Origin: Gautieria morchelliformis
Lineage: Eukaryota > Basidiomycota > Agaricomycetes > Gomphales > Gomphaceae
DNA length: 64,000 bases
Assembly: GCA_015179125.1 (NCBI GenBank)
Contig: WHVA01000231.1
Coordinates: 62,001-126,000, forward strand
Direction: 5' to 3'
In this document: positions 32,199 through 44,055 of the stretch, piece after piece
Layout of the letters: every line of letters starts with the position of its first letter
How positions within the stretch are numbered: the stretch's first letter is position 1
Translations under genes and position numbers: made by a program
The notes under the pieces: model-generated
What the model was told of the DNA's origin: nothing
Databases searched by the model: none
The model's input: only the letters and a program-made list of their open reading frames with translations

Positions 32199-33807
32199 AT
32201 CAGGAAAAATGGGGGATGTTATGGAATGGTACGTACCCTACATAGGACTTGTAGGCGTGTAGGTTCCCCCCCTATTATAATGTGCTCTGTAGTGCGTGCC
32301 CAATTTTGTAGTGTGCCGTAGGACCACATAGCCGCGGGTGGTATCTACAGTGGGTTACAGTAGTCACACATAATGCCGCATGGTGGCTACGGTGGGCCAC
32401 ATCCCAGGGCATATTTGATTGAGGTGAGATGTAATTAATGCAGGTTCAGGGCTTGGGAGGATTTAGGAGATAAGATAAAGAAATAAAAAGAAGTGCTAAA
32501 GCTATAGGAAGATCTTCAAAGAAACTCATCATTTCGTAGTTAGATACGTATTGGTCTATGTGAGTACGTAGAGGAAAAGTTGGGATGTGTATTCTTTGTC
32601 GAAGGTGCCGCGGATTGCCACAGCTGCTCATGCGAGCTTCGCATGGTCGAAACGCGACTTCACAGTTTCCGGAACGTGGAATGTATAAGCCAAAGCTGAG
32701 CCAGACACAGAGATGACTAGAGCATAGCAGGGACACAGCACAGCCAGGAGCGATGGCAGGCAGAGCTAATAGATGAGCCAGTCGGCGGCAGCAAGCAGAG
32801 CAAAGTAGTCATTATACCCAGTATAAGCACAGGAGCATAGGATAGTATTGACAGAGGTCTGGTAGAGCTCTCTCTGTGAATAATGGTGGAGGAGTTGGTG
32901 GTGGGGAAAACGAGCGGCCTTTGAGACCCGGGCATAAGCGCGGTATTTCTATGGCGTGAACTATTTGGTGCTGTTGGGCACGAAACTTACGTGTCACGTG
33001 ACACATGGGAGAAGAATTTTTCACTAAGTTGGTGACGCCCGTGCGAGCGCAGCAACGCAGTTGGGCACGGTTGTGACAACCGTGCACCAGCCACCCATGG
33101 CATTGAATTCACATGGATGTGTTAAAATTTGATTCTCTAGTCTTGACATATGGGCCTAATGAACAGGCCACAGGTCTAGCAAATCATTGGTTTGTATATG
33201 TATGACGCAAAGCCCACGCAACCCCTCTGCACTGCGTGCATTGCGTGCAACTGACCATCATGCACGTCGCTTTGTCCCTAGAGCACGACACAGTCCGCCT
33301 GTCCCGTGACAATGCAAAAAAGTAGACTCACTCACTGTGACCTTTGATGGCTCAACCAAGTGCCGCTTGGTGGACCTTTGTTCGTGTACGTGCCAATAGT
33401 CCTTCCGCGCAAACTCGCCATGGCTGAGGGAACATTGATATTGAGCATTTGCGAACATTGAAAGAGCTCGCACCATATTTTGCACGCAAAGACCTTGCGT
33501 TGAGTGTTGGTGTGCCGTTTGGCTGTCCCATGAGATACAAATTTTTTGTAACTTGGGGCCAGATGCACACAAGGAGGCCCCAGCCCGTCAAAGTTGGGAA
33601 AGTGGAAGGCTACTAGAGGCATAGACAAGACCGTCCCTGGAGCTAGAAAGCTGTAGGTCTACCTAGTGCGGGCAGCAGCGCCACATAACGATCTGTGGCA
33701 CTACGTGGAACCCAGAGTCAGCTACGTAGTTGACATAGTCTACTAGTAGCGCCGGTGGCGCTGCGTAAATATGGCCAAATTACAAGCCGGAATCGGCCGT
33801 TCCTGAT
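32199..33807. mobile_element. 1.6-kb TIR element of unknown class
   Basis: Inverted ends ATCAGGAA and TTCCTGAT (CATCAGGAA/TTCCTGATG if one flanking base is included). Comparison with the empty site at 47672-47680 shows that this whole segment is an insertion with a 2-4 bp target repeat (AA or AAC/GAAC). No transposase is visible; several short minus-strand ORFs lack similarity. It is inserted at the last codons of the 7-TM gene. Confidence 0.55.
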
Positions 33808-36120
33808 GAACACTCATCAGTACTCTTCGTTTCTTGCCTAATATCCAATACGCTATTGCTGGAGACCACATTCTCATTATCGACAACCTCTCCGTACGCC
33901 TTGGGTTCCCTTGGTGTGACTGGAGACCTTCTGTGGCAGCACATCGAAGTAGCGAGAATGGGGTTGACCCATCTCCAAAACATCAAGGCGTCAAGAAATT
34001 CCTGAGGTAGCAGCTCCAGCTATGGAATTACCACAACAACAATGCCCACCTTGCTCGTGCCAAAGATAAGAAAGGCAACGAGAGGGGCTATGACAGTTGG
34101 AGCTCGTGAAGACGAGTATGGTCACTATAGCATGATGACAGCCAAACTGACTTCCAGCTTGCAGCATGTTGGCCCACACAGGGATGAAAGAGGCTATGAC
34201 ATTTGGAGCTCGTGAGTACTAGAACGGTCACTATAGCATGATGGGGGCCACAACGCACTTGGGGATTCAAGGATGCCCTCCTCAGAGATAACTCTGTGCG
34301 TTAGATTAATGCCACCAGTAAGGACATAGATTCTCTGAGCGTTAAGCATGGTTGCCATATAGGCTCTTTCACGGTGGCAGGTCCGTATGTAGCCGAGCGG
34401 ATATCCATGCAAATGATCAGACACAGGACACAGAGACCGCATATGGGGAAAGGGAACATACACAGCGACCACAATGCGATACGCGGAAAAGATGACAACA
34501 CGAAAGACAACAGAGAGTGGTACTCCAAGTGCCTTCCCTCCATTCCCTCCTGTCCGTTGAAAAAATCGCCAATGACGGTACAGAATGTGGATTATGCATC
34601 CTTTGAAACAGATCAGGGAAGCAACACAGTGAGGGTCAACATACCATCAAATATGGGAGTGACAATCAAGATGGAGACCAATACGGTGTACTGAGAGATA
34701 AGGCTGTGGAGGTCATGGTCGTTTGAAAAGCCTAGATGAAGGGATGGAAAGTGCTCACAAGGTGTTATTATTAAATAACATACAATAAAAACTTTTCTGG
34801 GTGAAAACTAATCTTCCAACTCGAAACTGAAAATAGATTCAAAATCAGAGGAGGCTTAGCCGTAGAAGCAATGAGGTCTGACGATGGGTGGGCTAGTAAC
34901 ACTGAGAGCCGGCAACGAGAACGCCAGTAGAGACATGTAAGGCGCTGCTAGAAGCTGTTGTAGTGAAGAAAGCTTTCATAAATACCAATGATGGGTGACG
35001 ACAAATGAGATCTACCGTAGCTCTCGTCCATCGAATTTGTCTGGGACTACGAGGCCCATGAATAGCAGCTCTGAAATCAAACCACAGCTATGTATATCTG
35101 AATTGTGTACTTGTCATGATGATAGAAGAGCACAGCTACCTGAACAATCAATGCACACATGGCTGTATCTGTCATCGCCTGGGCTCCGGAGACAAGTGCT
35201 GCCTGGTTCAAGCACTCCTGATCGGAGTGAATGAATGGAAGTGTGGTCTCAAAATATTGACTTGCTGGTCGCAAACGGTATAGTCTGCCGTATCCCGTAG
35301 TGAAGTGATGAGACCCAAAATACAACAAGAATTTGACTCACCCGACAGAGAAAGTTACGCTGGAAAAGATCCACGTGAAGCAAAAGTTAAGAAATGTAAG
35401 GTCCCGTTGCGCCGTTTTTGAAAAGATAGAGAAAAGGAGGAGGATGGCAAGTCCAATGTGACCCCCGATTATCTGCAGCGCACGGTATATGGCCTGCTGT
35501 TGCCTCAGCTCTGCAAAAAATCTGGACTAAGCAGATGAAGAGGGCAGCAAGATGAGTGTCATACGTTCATCCGATCGATTCAGACTATCCAGGAGAGCCG
35601 AGGCATTCGGTGTGAGCAGGAGTTGCAAGTTATCAGCACTGTGTCCATCAAAATGGCACAAGGCTATTTGGACTAGCACAGCAAAATGTCAGATGCTTTT
35701 GCAGTGGTAAAGCCAACTGACAAGGTTACGGTTTATTTGATACTGTGTGAAAGCCTGCCCGATGTCAGATTCAGGAACCCCGCACAAGCCCAGAATCGCA
35801 ATACCCAGGATTCCATTGTTTGAGCAGCAGCCACGGACTAGTGTACATGGTTGCTCATGCTGTCTTATACTAGCAGGCGGACACTTCGCCAGTGTTAGCT
35901 CCTATTTTCAGTTGAAATTCCATCGTGACTGAACAGTTCACCTGTATCTCCATTGTCCCATTGGGAAGAGGGGCCGATAATGGAAGGGTGGCAAGAGGGG
36001 CCGGCAATGTCATGTCAAATGCATTGACTCCGGAACGCAGGCATAAGTTCTCCACGCGAGATCCAAAATATTATGCTTACTAGCAGAGATGAAGAGTAGA
36101 CTCAGAGCAATCCCAAGCAT
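33780..36120 (-). pseudogene. 7-TM receptor-like gene, copy 1
   Basis: Minus strand from ATG 36120: signal peptide MLGIALSLLFISA, a short exon MTLPAPLATLPLSAPLPNGTMEIQ, then AELRQQQAIYRALQIIGGHI, LAILLLFSIFSKTAQRD, TFLNFCFTWIFSSVTFSV (TM helices), CLNQAALVSGAQAMTDTAMC, and a cytosolic tail FWRWVNPILATSMCC...VLDIRQETKSTDEC. Exons are separated by ~50-nt introns. The layout resembles Agaricomycete GPCR-like membrane proteins (HIGxPxLLL, FxNFCxTWI, CLxQAAL). The last residues differ from the other copies because the TIR element at 32199-33807 supplies the C-terminus (SGTADSGL instead of LPL or FPL). I cannot reconstruct all exons, so other damage is likely. Confidence 0.5.
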
Positions 36121-36417
36121 TTTCGCGAGCACAGAAAATTTCCAAGTAATAGAATCAGTGATTGACTCCATCCGCCTCAACTGTTCGGTTATAAGAGTGG
36201 GGGTCCACGAACCAAAATTACCCAGCGGGCGGCCAGGGCATGTGAGGCTGAGGAGGAACTGAGGGCCTACATAGTGTGGACTCTGTGGTCGCATCATGAT
36301 ATATACCAACCCCTCCACCTCAGTCCCATCGTGTGCAGCGGTGCCACCTCCCTGGATACGGGTGATTATCACTGGGGTTTATTCCTGGCTGGTGTCGTAT
36401 TGTCCTGTCGACATTAG
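36121..36417 (-). promoter_or_regulatory. upstream region of 7-TM copy 1
   Basis: Conserved in all copies, including TATATACCAACC near 36300 (TTGGTATATA on the gene strand), a plausible TATA box. Confidence 0.4.
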
Positions 36418-36995
36418 TGTTGTAAGTCACGGCGCGCAAGCAGCTATGTATGTGTATGATGAGGGGTCAAGGGAACTAAGGATAAATGTCTTCAAGCACC
36501 AATGAAGGGCTGAAGTGAGTCTGGGGACAAAACAACGAGAACTGTGGCTTCAAACAGCCAGCTAAATGGAGTTTCTTACTGCCTAAAGTTCTATACATGT
36601 TTCCTAGCTATTTAACTAGCTTGGGACGAAGCTATGCTATGAAAGATGTGAATGACGCTTGTGGAGCGAACAGATACCGCCGGTGCATGATGTATGCACC
36701 GGTGCTGGAGTATGTACCTATCTGGGTACTTGTGCCTTGATCTGTGGAGCTCATTCTATATTACTGTGGAGCTAATATGTCATTCAGGAACGATGGAGCG
36801 CAGAAGGCGCTCCATCTCGGATCTGTGCCTCGAGTGGCCCCGGAACCCGGCTCAGGGTTAAAGGGGCCAGCTAGATGCGTGTGCCAATGATGTCACATGC
36901 GCATCTAATGGATCCTGTGCCGGTAAGTCGCATATGCACGAGTGTGAGTGGAATATACTAGGGTAGGGCTTGACATTCCCATCCATAATCTAACA
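36418..36995 (+). repeat. solo LTR of a separate family (578 bp)
   Basis: Starts TGTTGTAAGTC and ends ATAATCTAACA. Flanks ATTAG and GTTAG form a 5-bp duplication with one mismatch. Absent from the equivalent site of the next unit near 50255, which reads straight through. Confidence 0.7.
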
Positions 36996-37000
36996 GTTAG

Positions 37001-37814
37001 TAGTACAGTCGTTGTGGTACGCGACCTATGGCACAACAATTCAACATTCTGCACATTATGTAATGCTCCTTACTCATAACATCTCTCAACAATCGTCACA
37101 CCAATCGATGTCATCAGCTAAGAATCTGTCTAGTTATTGTTCGCTTGATCCGCTCAAGAAGGCCTATAATCTTGCAGATTTGCCTCATTCAAAGGGTGGT
37201 TCTCCAGTTGTCCGCTTGGGACTCCTGTCAAACGGTATCGGTATCTGATCTTTCTGCTATGAAGCACCGCATCTTCCATGTATACGTGATCCAGCAGGTG
37301 ATGTGCCAAGCTAAGAAGTTCAAAATGCCAACAGATTACACAGATAGAGCATTGGATACAGTAAAGAATGTACAGTTGATATACCTGCAAGCTCTTGCGG
37401 GAACTCTCAACCATTTTAATGCACGGATATCATTCCACTCTAATATTAACTGCAGTTAGGCGCAGTCAATCATCTGCTACTTAGAATTTTTCTCTGTGCT
37501 CACGACAATGCCAAACAATTCGACGATAGAACGAATCATCAATTGGGGAGGTGTTCGACCGTCATTCATACTGTACCGAAGGCAGTGCTTGCGAGACCCC
37601 TCACATGGGATTCGCTTGAAGTTCCAGCATGATCGGGGTGCACTGGCCAACAGCGATACGCGCACGATACGTCGTCCAGGCAGGAGCGCTTGTGGTGCTT
37701 GTGAACGTTGCGCAAGTTCGGTCCAAAAATCATGGAGGTTGCCAAAACGGACCCTAGAGCCATCACGCGGTCCGAGAGTTGGGGCATGTGAGGTCCTGCG
37801 CTGAGGTCGTTGAT
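37001..37814 (-). repeat. stretch X of unit 1, left part
   Basis: Minus-strand copy of stretch X, interrupted by the copia element at 37820 and resuming at 44061. It reads GATAAGGC then GAAATTTGCC across the insertion, as in the uninterrupted unit at 51005-51020. Confidence 0.7.
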
Positions 37815-37819
37815 AAGGC

Positions 37820-38034
37820 TATTGTGAGCAACTTCTATGAGCAGCTTAGAACCTGGATGGCGTCAGAAGAAAGTCTGTTATTAAGAAGCCCAACTGTAAA
37901 TACCTGGACGGCGTCAGAAGAAAGTCTGAAGTGCCGTCTTACACGAGTTGGGTAGCTATACTAGTTGCTTAGTAATATTGTCCATAAAGAGAAGGTGGTG
38001 CCAACTCGGCGACTGGTCAATCGGATTCACAACA
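37820..38034 (-). repeat. 3' LTR of the minus-strand copia element
   Basis: 215 bp, nearly identical to 43841-44055. Confidence 0.9.
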
Positions 38035-39310
38035 CTCCCCCGCGATTGAACCATCGTCGAGTCCGAGCTTCAATCGTAGCTTTTGGTGCTGATAGTGGGG
38101 CAGGGATTTGGTTAGGAGATCGGCGACGTTGTCCTTCGTGGATACAGGTGAGACTTCGATAGTTCCCTTGTTGATACATTCTCGAATATAGTGGTATTTG
38201 ACATCGATGTGTTTTGTTCGTTTGTGAAACACGGCGTTTGCGGCGATAGCGCGAGCACCTAGTGAGTCTGAATATATGTCAAGTGGGAGTTCTACCTCGA
38301 AGTCGAGTTGTTGGAGCAGGGAGATGGTCCACTGCGCGTGCTTTGTGCACTCCGTCAACGCCATGTACTCTGCTTCCGTCGATGACAGTGCGACGGTCCT
38401 CTGCTTTTGCGCTGCCCATGCTATGGAGCTTCCTGATAGTATGAACACGTAGCCGGTTGTCGACCGTCAGCCGTCAGTGCCAGCGGCCCAATCTGAGTCG
38501 CTGTAGCTGACGAGTTCAGTGGAATCGTTCCTTCCGTACATCAGGGCGTGCGTTTGCATTGTGAACAGGTAACGGAGGACGTGTTGGGCGGCGAGTAAGT
38601 GGTCTGCCGTGGGATTTGCGCCAAATTGCGAGAGCCGGTTGACCGCGAAGCATATGTCCAGTCTCGAGCCAAGCATGGCGTACATGAGTGATCCCACTAT
38701 TTGTTGATAGTGTGAGGTGACGGTTGAGTCGGAGAACTTTTCGGTGTTGGGTACAAGCTTTGTGCCCGGCGCGAATGGTGTGTACACCGGTCTACACTCC
38801 AGCATATCGTACCTGGTCAGCATGCGTTTGATATAATGGGATTGATCTATGCTTATCGTTCTTTTTGGGCGATCGCGCGTGATGTGGATTCCCAAGAAGT
38901 GGTTTATCTCCCCTAGGTCAGTGATCTTATAGCGCGTCCCAATTTTCGCTTTAAGATCGTTGACAGCTGCAAGGATTCCAATTATCGCTATGTCATCCAC
39001 GTATACGAGCACAATGGTGGGGTGGTCTCCCCCGTCGTCACGTTTGATGAAAATGGATACGTCGCTGGCGATGTTTTTTTGGAATCCTAGGTTGTCGAGC
39101 GTCTCTTGCAGGTGCGCGTGCCATTGCCGTCCCGCTTGTTTTAACCCGTAGATCGCCTTCGACAGTTTGCACACCTTGTTTTCCTTCCCTGGGACTGCAA
39201 AACCTTCCGGTTGGTCCATGTACAGTTCTTCATCCAGGTTGCCATTGAGGTAGGCTGATTTTATGTCGATTTGGTGTACTTCTAGGTCGAACCTCGCTGC
39301 AAGCGCTAGC
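38017..39310 (-). pseudogene. copia pol, RT and RNase H part
   Basis: RT: LALAARFDLEVHQIDIKSAY, LNGNLDEELYMDQPEGF, AIYGLKQAGRQWHAHL, catalytic LVYVDDIAI. RNase H: SSTEAEYMALTE, LDIYSDSLGARAIAAN, HIDVKYHYIRE, KDNVADLLTKSLP. One TGA at 38467-38469 lies before RSTTGYVF, in a spot where CGA fits. Otherwise open. It joins the upstream part at 40912 after removal of the nested element. Confidence 0.88.
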
Positions 39311-39315
39311 AGTAG

Positions 39316-40906
39316 TGTATGATTCATTTATCCTGCGAATCATCCCTCAGCACAAGGCGAATGACTTCCCGAACCAGAGAACGACCTCCTGAACCAGCGA
39401 ATATCTTGCCAAAATATTCATCGCCATACTGCTTTCGCATTCGCTATTCGCATCATTCCTTCCAGCATGCCAGGTGTTGGAGCCCTCATCCATCATAGAA
39501 CCCACCATCTGTTAAACTCCCACTCCATGACAGACCCACATGCTCAGGATGCATTCGGATAGTGTCAGTTGCAGCCTCCATGCAGGCTGGACTCAATGGG
39601 ACTCGTACCACTGCAGCGCAGGACGAATTAGCTTCGCTGAAGTTTTCACTACACAGTTGTCATGACACATTCATTTCTTGAATCAAGCTATCCCTGTTTT
39701 CCCTTGCACCACTCTCCCATGTTCGCTCAGCTTTGCTCCATTCACTCCTTGCTCGATTCACTATTCGCCACATTCGCCAAATGACCATTCGCTACTCACA
39801 TCATTCGCCAGTAGCCATGCCATCGAACACGATCAACATCCTTTACCTGGATTGTTGGTTCATCACTGGTCCTATCATGAAGTGCAAGGAGGTGCAGGCT
39901 GTCATGACTCATTTATTTCTTGTACCCAGCTATCCCTGTTGTCCCTTTCACCACTCTTCCATGTTCGCGTGTCTTCGCTCCATTCACTCCTCGCTCCATT
40001 CGCTATTCGCCACATTCGCCATATGACCATTTGCTACTCGCATCATTCGCCAGCAGGCACGCCATCAAACACAATCGACATCCTTTACCCGGGTTGATGG
40101 TTCATCACTGGTCCCATCATCTTCTCAACTCAACCCCCTTTGGGTGTTCCTATGTCCAGAATGCATTCGCGGGGCATCCTACCCATAGGTCATGTGGGAC
40201 CAACCCAGCAGATGAAGAGTCCGTGCAGGGTGGTGTATATGCAGGTCCCAAGGCGTGTTTTTGTACATAGGGGCCTTCGCCTTCTTTCCTCTCCGTCGTT
40301 TCATGTTCGCACCCCTCTTCCATTCTATTGGATGTCTATTCCATCTATTATGTATCCTGACCACGCACCCCTATCCAACCCTGACTCCAGACCGCCTCTT
40401 TCCTATTTCGCTAGCACCGTATGAGCATTCGGTATAAGTAGTCTACATTCGCATGTATATTCTCCAGTTTAATTATCATACATCCATCTTGTGCAAACTT
40501 GACCTCACTGTGACTATCATCTTGAGCCTTCTCCTGTAGATTTCTATCTTCGACCAGAAGAGGACTTAGGCCTCACTGGTGAGTTCTCATACTTCATCTT
40601 CATTACCTTAGCCTTCGAGTTATTTTCTGTGCTGTCGGAAAAGGGCTCTGAAGGAGCGTCTTCGCCGGCAAAGGGATTGTCGCTACTTAGACAACCCTTC
40701 CATGACACCTTGCACGTTACATCGTCAAGTGCCATGGGCTATTTCACTATGACTGTAGATCAGGGAGAATTCCTTTCGAGTAACCCTCTTACTTCTTAAA
40801 CCTTACCTCTTCGGTACTGTTCGCTGGGCGATTCGCTAGATCGCACACGCTATTCGGGCATTCGCCACTAACATGCGATATTAACACCCAAAATCCAATC
40901 TTGACA
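39316..40906 (+). mobile_element. LTR-family-1 derivative nested in the copia pol
   Basis: Flanked by perfect AGTAG repeats (39311-39315 and 40907-40911). Removing it plus one repeat restores the copia frame (DSLRLL to LALAARFD). It starts TGTATGATTCATTTAT, a decayed LTR head, has 340 bp of unrecognised interior, then a partial LTR head (39658-39899) fused to a complete LTR (39900-40906, TGTCATGACTC to TTGACA). Confidence 0.75.
40544..40735 (-). other. conserved antisense ORF in the nested LTR
   Basis: 63 codons, MALDDVTCKVSWKGCL start. Homologous to the ORFs at 3592-3783 and 9539-9730 with several substitutions, still open. Confidence 0.3.
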
Positions 40907-40911
40907 AGTAG

Positions 40912-43752
40912 CCTCAGGGAGTCGAGCCTGGCGACTGGCGTGAAGGTCTCTTCATAATCAATGCCCAAGGTTTGCAGAAAGCCTTTGGCAGACGAGTCAA
41001 GCCCGGTACCTGGCGATTTTTCCTTGAGTGTCGCACTTCGTTAGGTACACCCATCTGCATTTCACCGTGTGTCTGTCTTTCGGTAGGTTGGTTAGCTCCC
41101 AAGTCCCGTTATCCAGTAAGCACTTTATCTCTTCTGTCATGGCTCGATGCCAGAATTCGGCTTCTGCGGAGGACATCGCGGCCTGATACGATGTTGGGTC
41201 TCCTGTGGGTGTCATATCCGCAGCAGCTAGGAACACCGTAATCGCGTTCGTCCATACCGTGGGTACCCAGCGCTGAGCCCTGTCTAGGCTAGCGTTTGTT
41301 GGGTCGGGGCGCAGGGACCTCCCGACGATGCGTGCAGATCTTCGCGGAGGTACTGGTAGGCATGGTGGAGCCGGTTGTGGGGCGTGGCCTGGGACTGGTG
41401 GTCCTGGAGGCGGCGGTGGACCGTGCGCTGGTGCATGGTCTTCGAGATCTTCGTCGTCGCTCTCTGGCAGGGCCAACTCAACCAGTTCAGGCGTCGGTTG
41501 CGGGGGCTGCGAAAGGTTGGGGTTTGGCTGCACGATCGGGACGGTTGGGGCGCGGAGAGGATATGCGTTTTCCTCAAATGTAACGTCGGTGGATACTAGG
41601 ATTTTGTGTGTAGATGGATCCCACAGCTTGTACCCCTTGGTGGATCCATCATATCCTATGAAAATTAGTTTCTTTGACATTGGGTCGAATTTGGTGCGCT
41701 GCGATGTGGTGTGCGCATAGGCGAGGCAACCAAAGGTTCGGAGATAGCTGAGGTCAGGTGCGCGTCCAAAAAGGCATTCATGTGGGGAGAGGTAATTGCT
41801 TGCACGTGAGGGAGCGCGATTTCTTACATGTACAGCTGTGGCAACGGTGCTCTCCCAGAATCCGTGGGACATGCCGGCACTCTGTAGCATGGCACACGCG
41901 GCTTCCAGGATCGTTCGGTTCGCTCTCTCAGCGACGCCGTTCTGTTGCGGTGTGTGTGGCGCGGTAAGTTCGTGTTTTATTCCGTTCTCTGCGATGTACT
42001 GGATGAATTCCGTCGATAGGAATTCCCCCCCGCGATCCGAGCCTATGGCTCGGAGCGTGCCTTTGTAGTGCGTGGAGATGAGCGCATGGTACTTTTTGAA
42101 ACAATCAAAGGTGTCGGCCTTCATTTGCAAGAAGAATACCCATTTGTAGCGCGTGTAGTCATCCACCAGTACGTAGTGGTAGCTATGGCCCTGGATGGAG
42201 CGTGTTCGCATGGGGCCCGCGAGGTCCATGTGGATTAACTCGAACGGTTGAGTGCGGCAGTGAGTTGAGGATTTGAATTTCCTCCTTGTGGATTTCCTTA
42301 ATAGACAGCCTTCGCATGTCGATAGTGCGCGTCGCGAATTTGGATCAACTTGGTCGTTAATCCGTTTCAAGGATGACCAAGATAGGTGACCGAGGCGAGT
42401 GTGAAGGGTGTCGATGGGATTTCTGTTTGCGCTGAGTGGACGGAGGGCAACACTGAGCTTAGTGCAAGCCAGTAGTCTCGTCCGTCGAGTTGTCCTACCG
42501 CATATTCCACTCTATCTTTGCTGAATATCACTCTAAGGCCTTCAAAGACGACGGAAATTCCTTTTTCTCCGATTCTGAGTATCGAGATGAAGCGGCCTCC
42601 AATGTCCGGTGAGTGGAGCACGTTTTGGAGTTCTATTTTCTTCTCTCTTCCATTTACCCATGTTTTCGTTGCGACTGTACCGATGCCAATGTAAGACACT
42701 GCCTTCTTTTTGTCGGCTAGGAACACGGTGCGAGGGGTTTTGAGCAATTGATACGTGGAGTAATCGGCGATGTCGTGCGTTATGTGGTCGGTGCATCCCG
42801 AGTTGATCATCCACTTACTTGTTCTCGTGATATAGAAGCAAATTGAATCAATTGAGGTGCCGGATGTTACATTGTTAGTGCTATTGGGCGTGTTTGTAGA
42901 GTCTCCCATGATGGCGGCGCTCACGGTGGGTGCTGCTTCTTTCGCGTCACTCTTCTCTTTTCCCTTTGCCTTTCCCTTCCTGTCGCCTGTCCCTCTTTTT
43001 CTCTCTGACTGCGCCTCTTCACAAGATAGGCCGCGCGTCTTGCGCCTGCAGTCCTTTTCCCAATGCCCGGTACCCCCACAGTAATTGCACTTGTCCTTGC
43101 TGGACTTCGACTTCGTACGGATTGCGTTTACGTTCGGTTGTGAGCCCTGTCGCAGTTCTTCGGATAGAATGTGACTTCGAGTGCTCACCCAGTCGATCTT
43201 TGAGAAGTCCGTGATGGTAGCGAGGATCGTCTGTTGTACGATCTCATACGATGCGGGTAGGGCTTGGAGGACGTTGAGGGTATGTAGGGGATCGCTGATT
43301 GCTAGTCCAGCGGCGACAATTCGATTCTTTAGCTCAGACATTTCGTCGATCTGTTGAGTGAGCTGGGTGCCGTGCGAGAACGTCATGGTAGTGTACTTTC
43401 GGTAGTCGACCCATAAGTTCAGACCGGTCCTCGTCCCGTAGGTCATTTTGAGATTGCCCCAATTCTGCTCTAGGGTTTTCGCCATGTCGAGGGACTGGTG
43501 GACTGAGGGTTTGACCGAGACAAGTAGCAGTGAGAGACCTTGGCGAGAACGTTTCTCCCAGTCGTCAAGTCGTCTGCGTTCTTCGTCGGTGGGAATCATG
43601 CTCTGTGAAGGGGCTGTTTCAGTCCCTTCAGTGATGCGCAGTGCGTCGATGAACATCAGCGCGGCCTTCAGTGAGAAGGACCACGTTTCCCAGTTCGTTC
43701 CATCGAACTTCTCGATAGTCGATAGGAGTTTCGAGGTCGTTGCGTCGGCCAT
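40912..43752 (-). pseudogene. copia gag, protease and integrase part
   Basis: From ATG 43752 (MADATTSKLLSTIEKFDGTN): gag with zinc knuckle CNYCGGTGHWEKDC; a protease site reading WMINSGCTDHIT where the family has DSG, so the catalytic Asp is Asn (a G-to-A change). A one-base frameshift lies near 42370-42400 just before LGHLSWSSLKRIND. Integrase has CEGCLLRKSTRR, HMDLAGPMRT, SDRGGEFLS and NGVAERANR (DDE intact). An acidic-proline linker follows, then the RT start NGTWELTNLPKDRHTVKCRW. TGA at 40997-40999 and a one-base insertion just after it precede GIDYEETFTPVARLDSLRLL. Confidence 0.88.
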
Positions 43753-43826
43753 GGTATGGGTGTAGGGTAGTGAGACTCTCGTGCGTTTTGCATCGACGGT
43801 TAGGTTAAAAATAAGTTTTCAGGGAG

Positions 43827-43840
43827 CGGGGCCCATAACC
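43827..43840 (-). promoter_or_regulatory. primer-binding site, initiator tRNA-Met anticodon arm
   Basis: On the minus strand GGTTATGGGCCCCG directly follows the 5' LTR. Same half-tRNA match as at 24475. Confidence 0.65.
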
Positions 43841-44055
43841 TATTGTGAGCAACTTCTATGAGCAGCTTAGAACCTGGACGGCGTCAGAAGAAAGTCTGTT
43901 ATTAAGAAGCCCAACTGTAAATACCTGGACGGCGTCAGAAGAAAGTCTGAAGCGCCGTCTTACACGAGTTGGGTAGCTATACTAGTTGCTTAGTAATATT
44001 GTCCATAAAGAGAAGGTGGTGCCGACTCGGCGACTGGTCAATCGGATTCACAACA
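43841..44055 (-). repeat. 5' LTR of the minus-strand copia element
   Basis: Mate of 37820-38034. Confidence 0.9.

Larger units (their letters stand above)
37820..44055 (-). mobile_element. Ty1/copia element with 215-bp LTRs (minus strand)
   Basis: LTRs 37820-38034 and 43841-44055. On the plus strand they start TATTGTGAGC and end GATTCACAACA. Perfect 5-bp duplication AAGGC at 37815-37819 and 44056-44060, confirmed by the empty site near 51013. The gag-pol lies between, split by a nested element at 39316-40906. The LTR carries a duplicated GACGGCGTCAGAAG module absent from the solo LTR at 23992. Confidence 0.9.
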
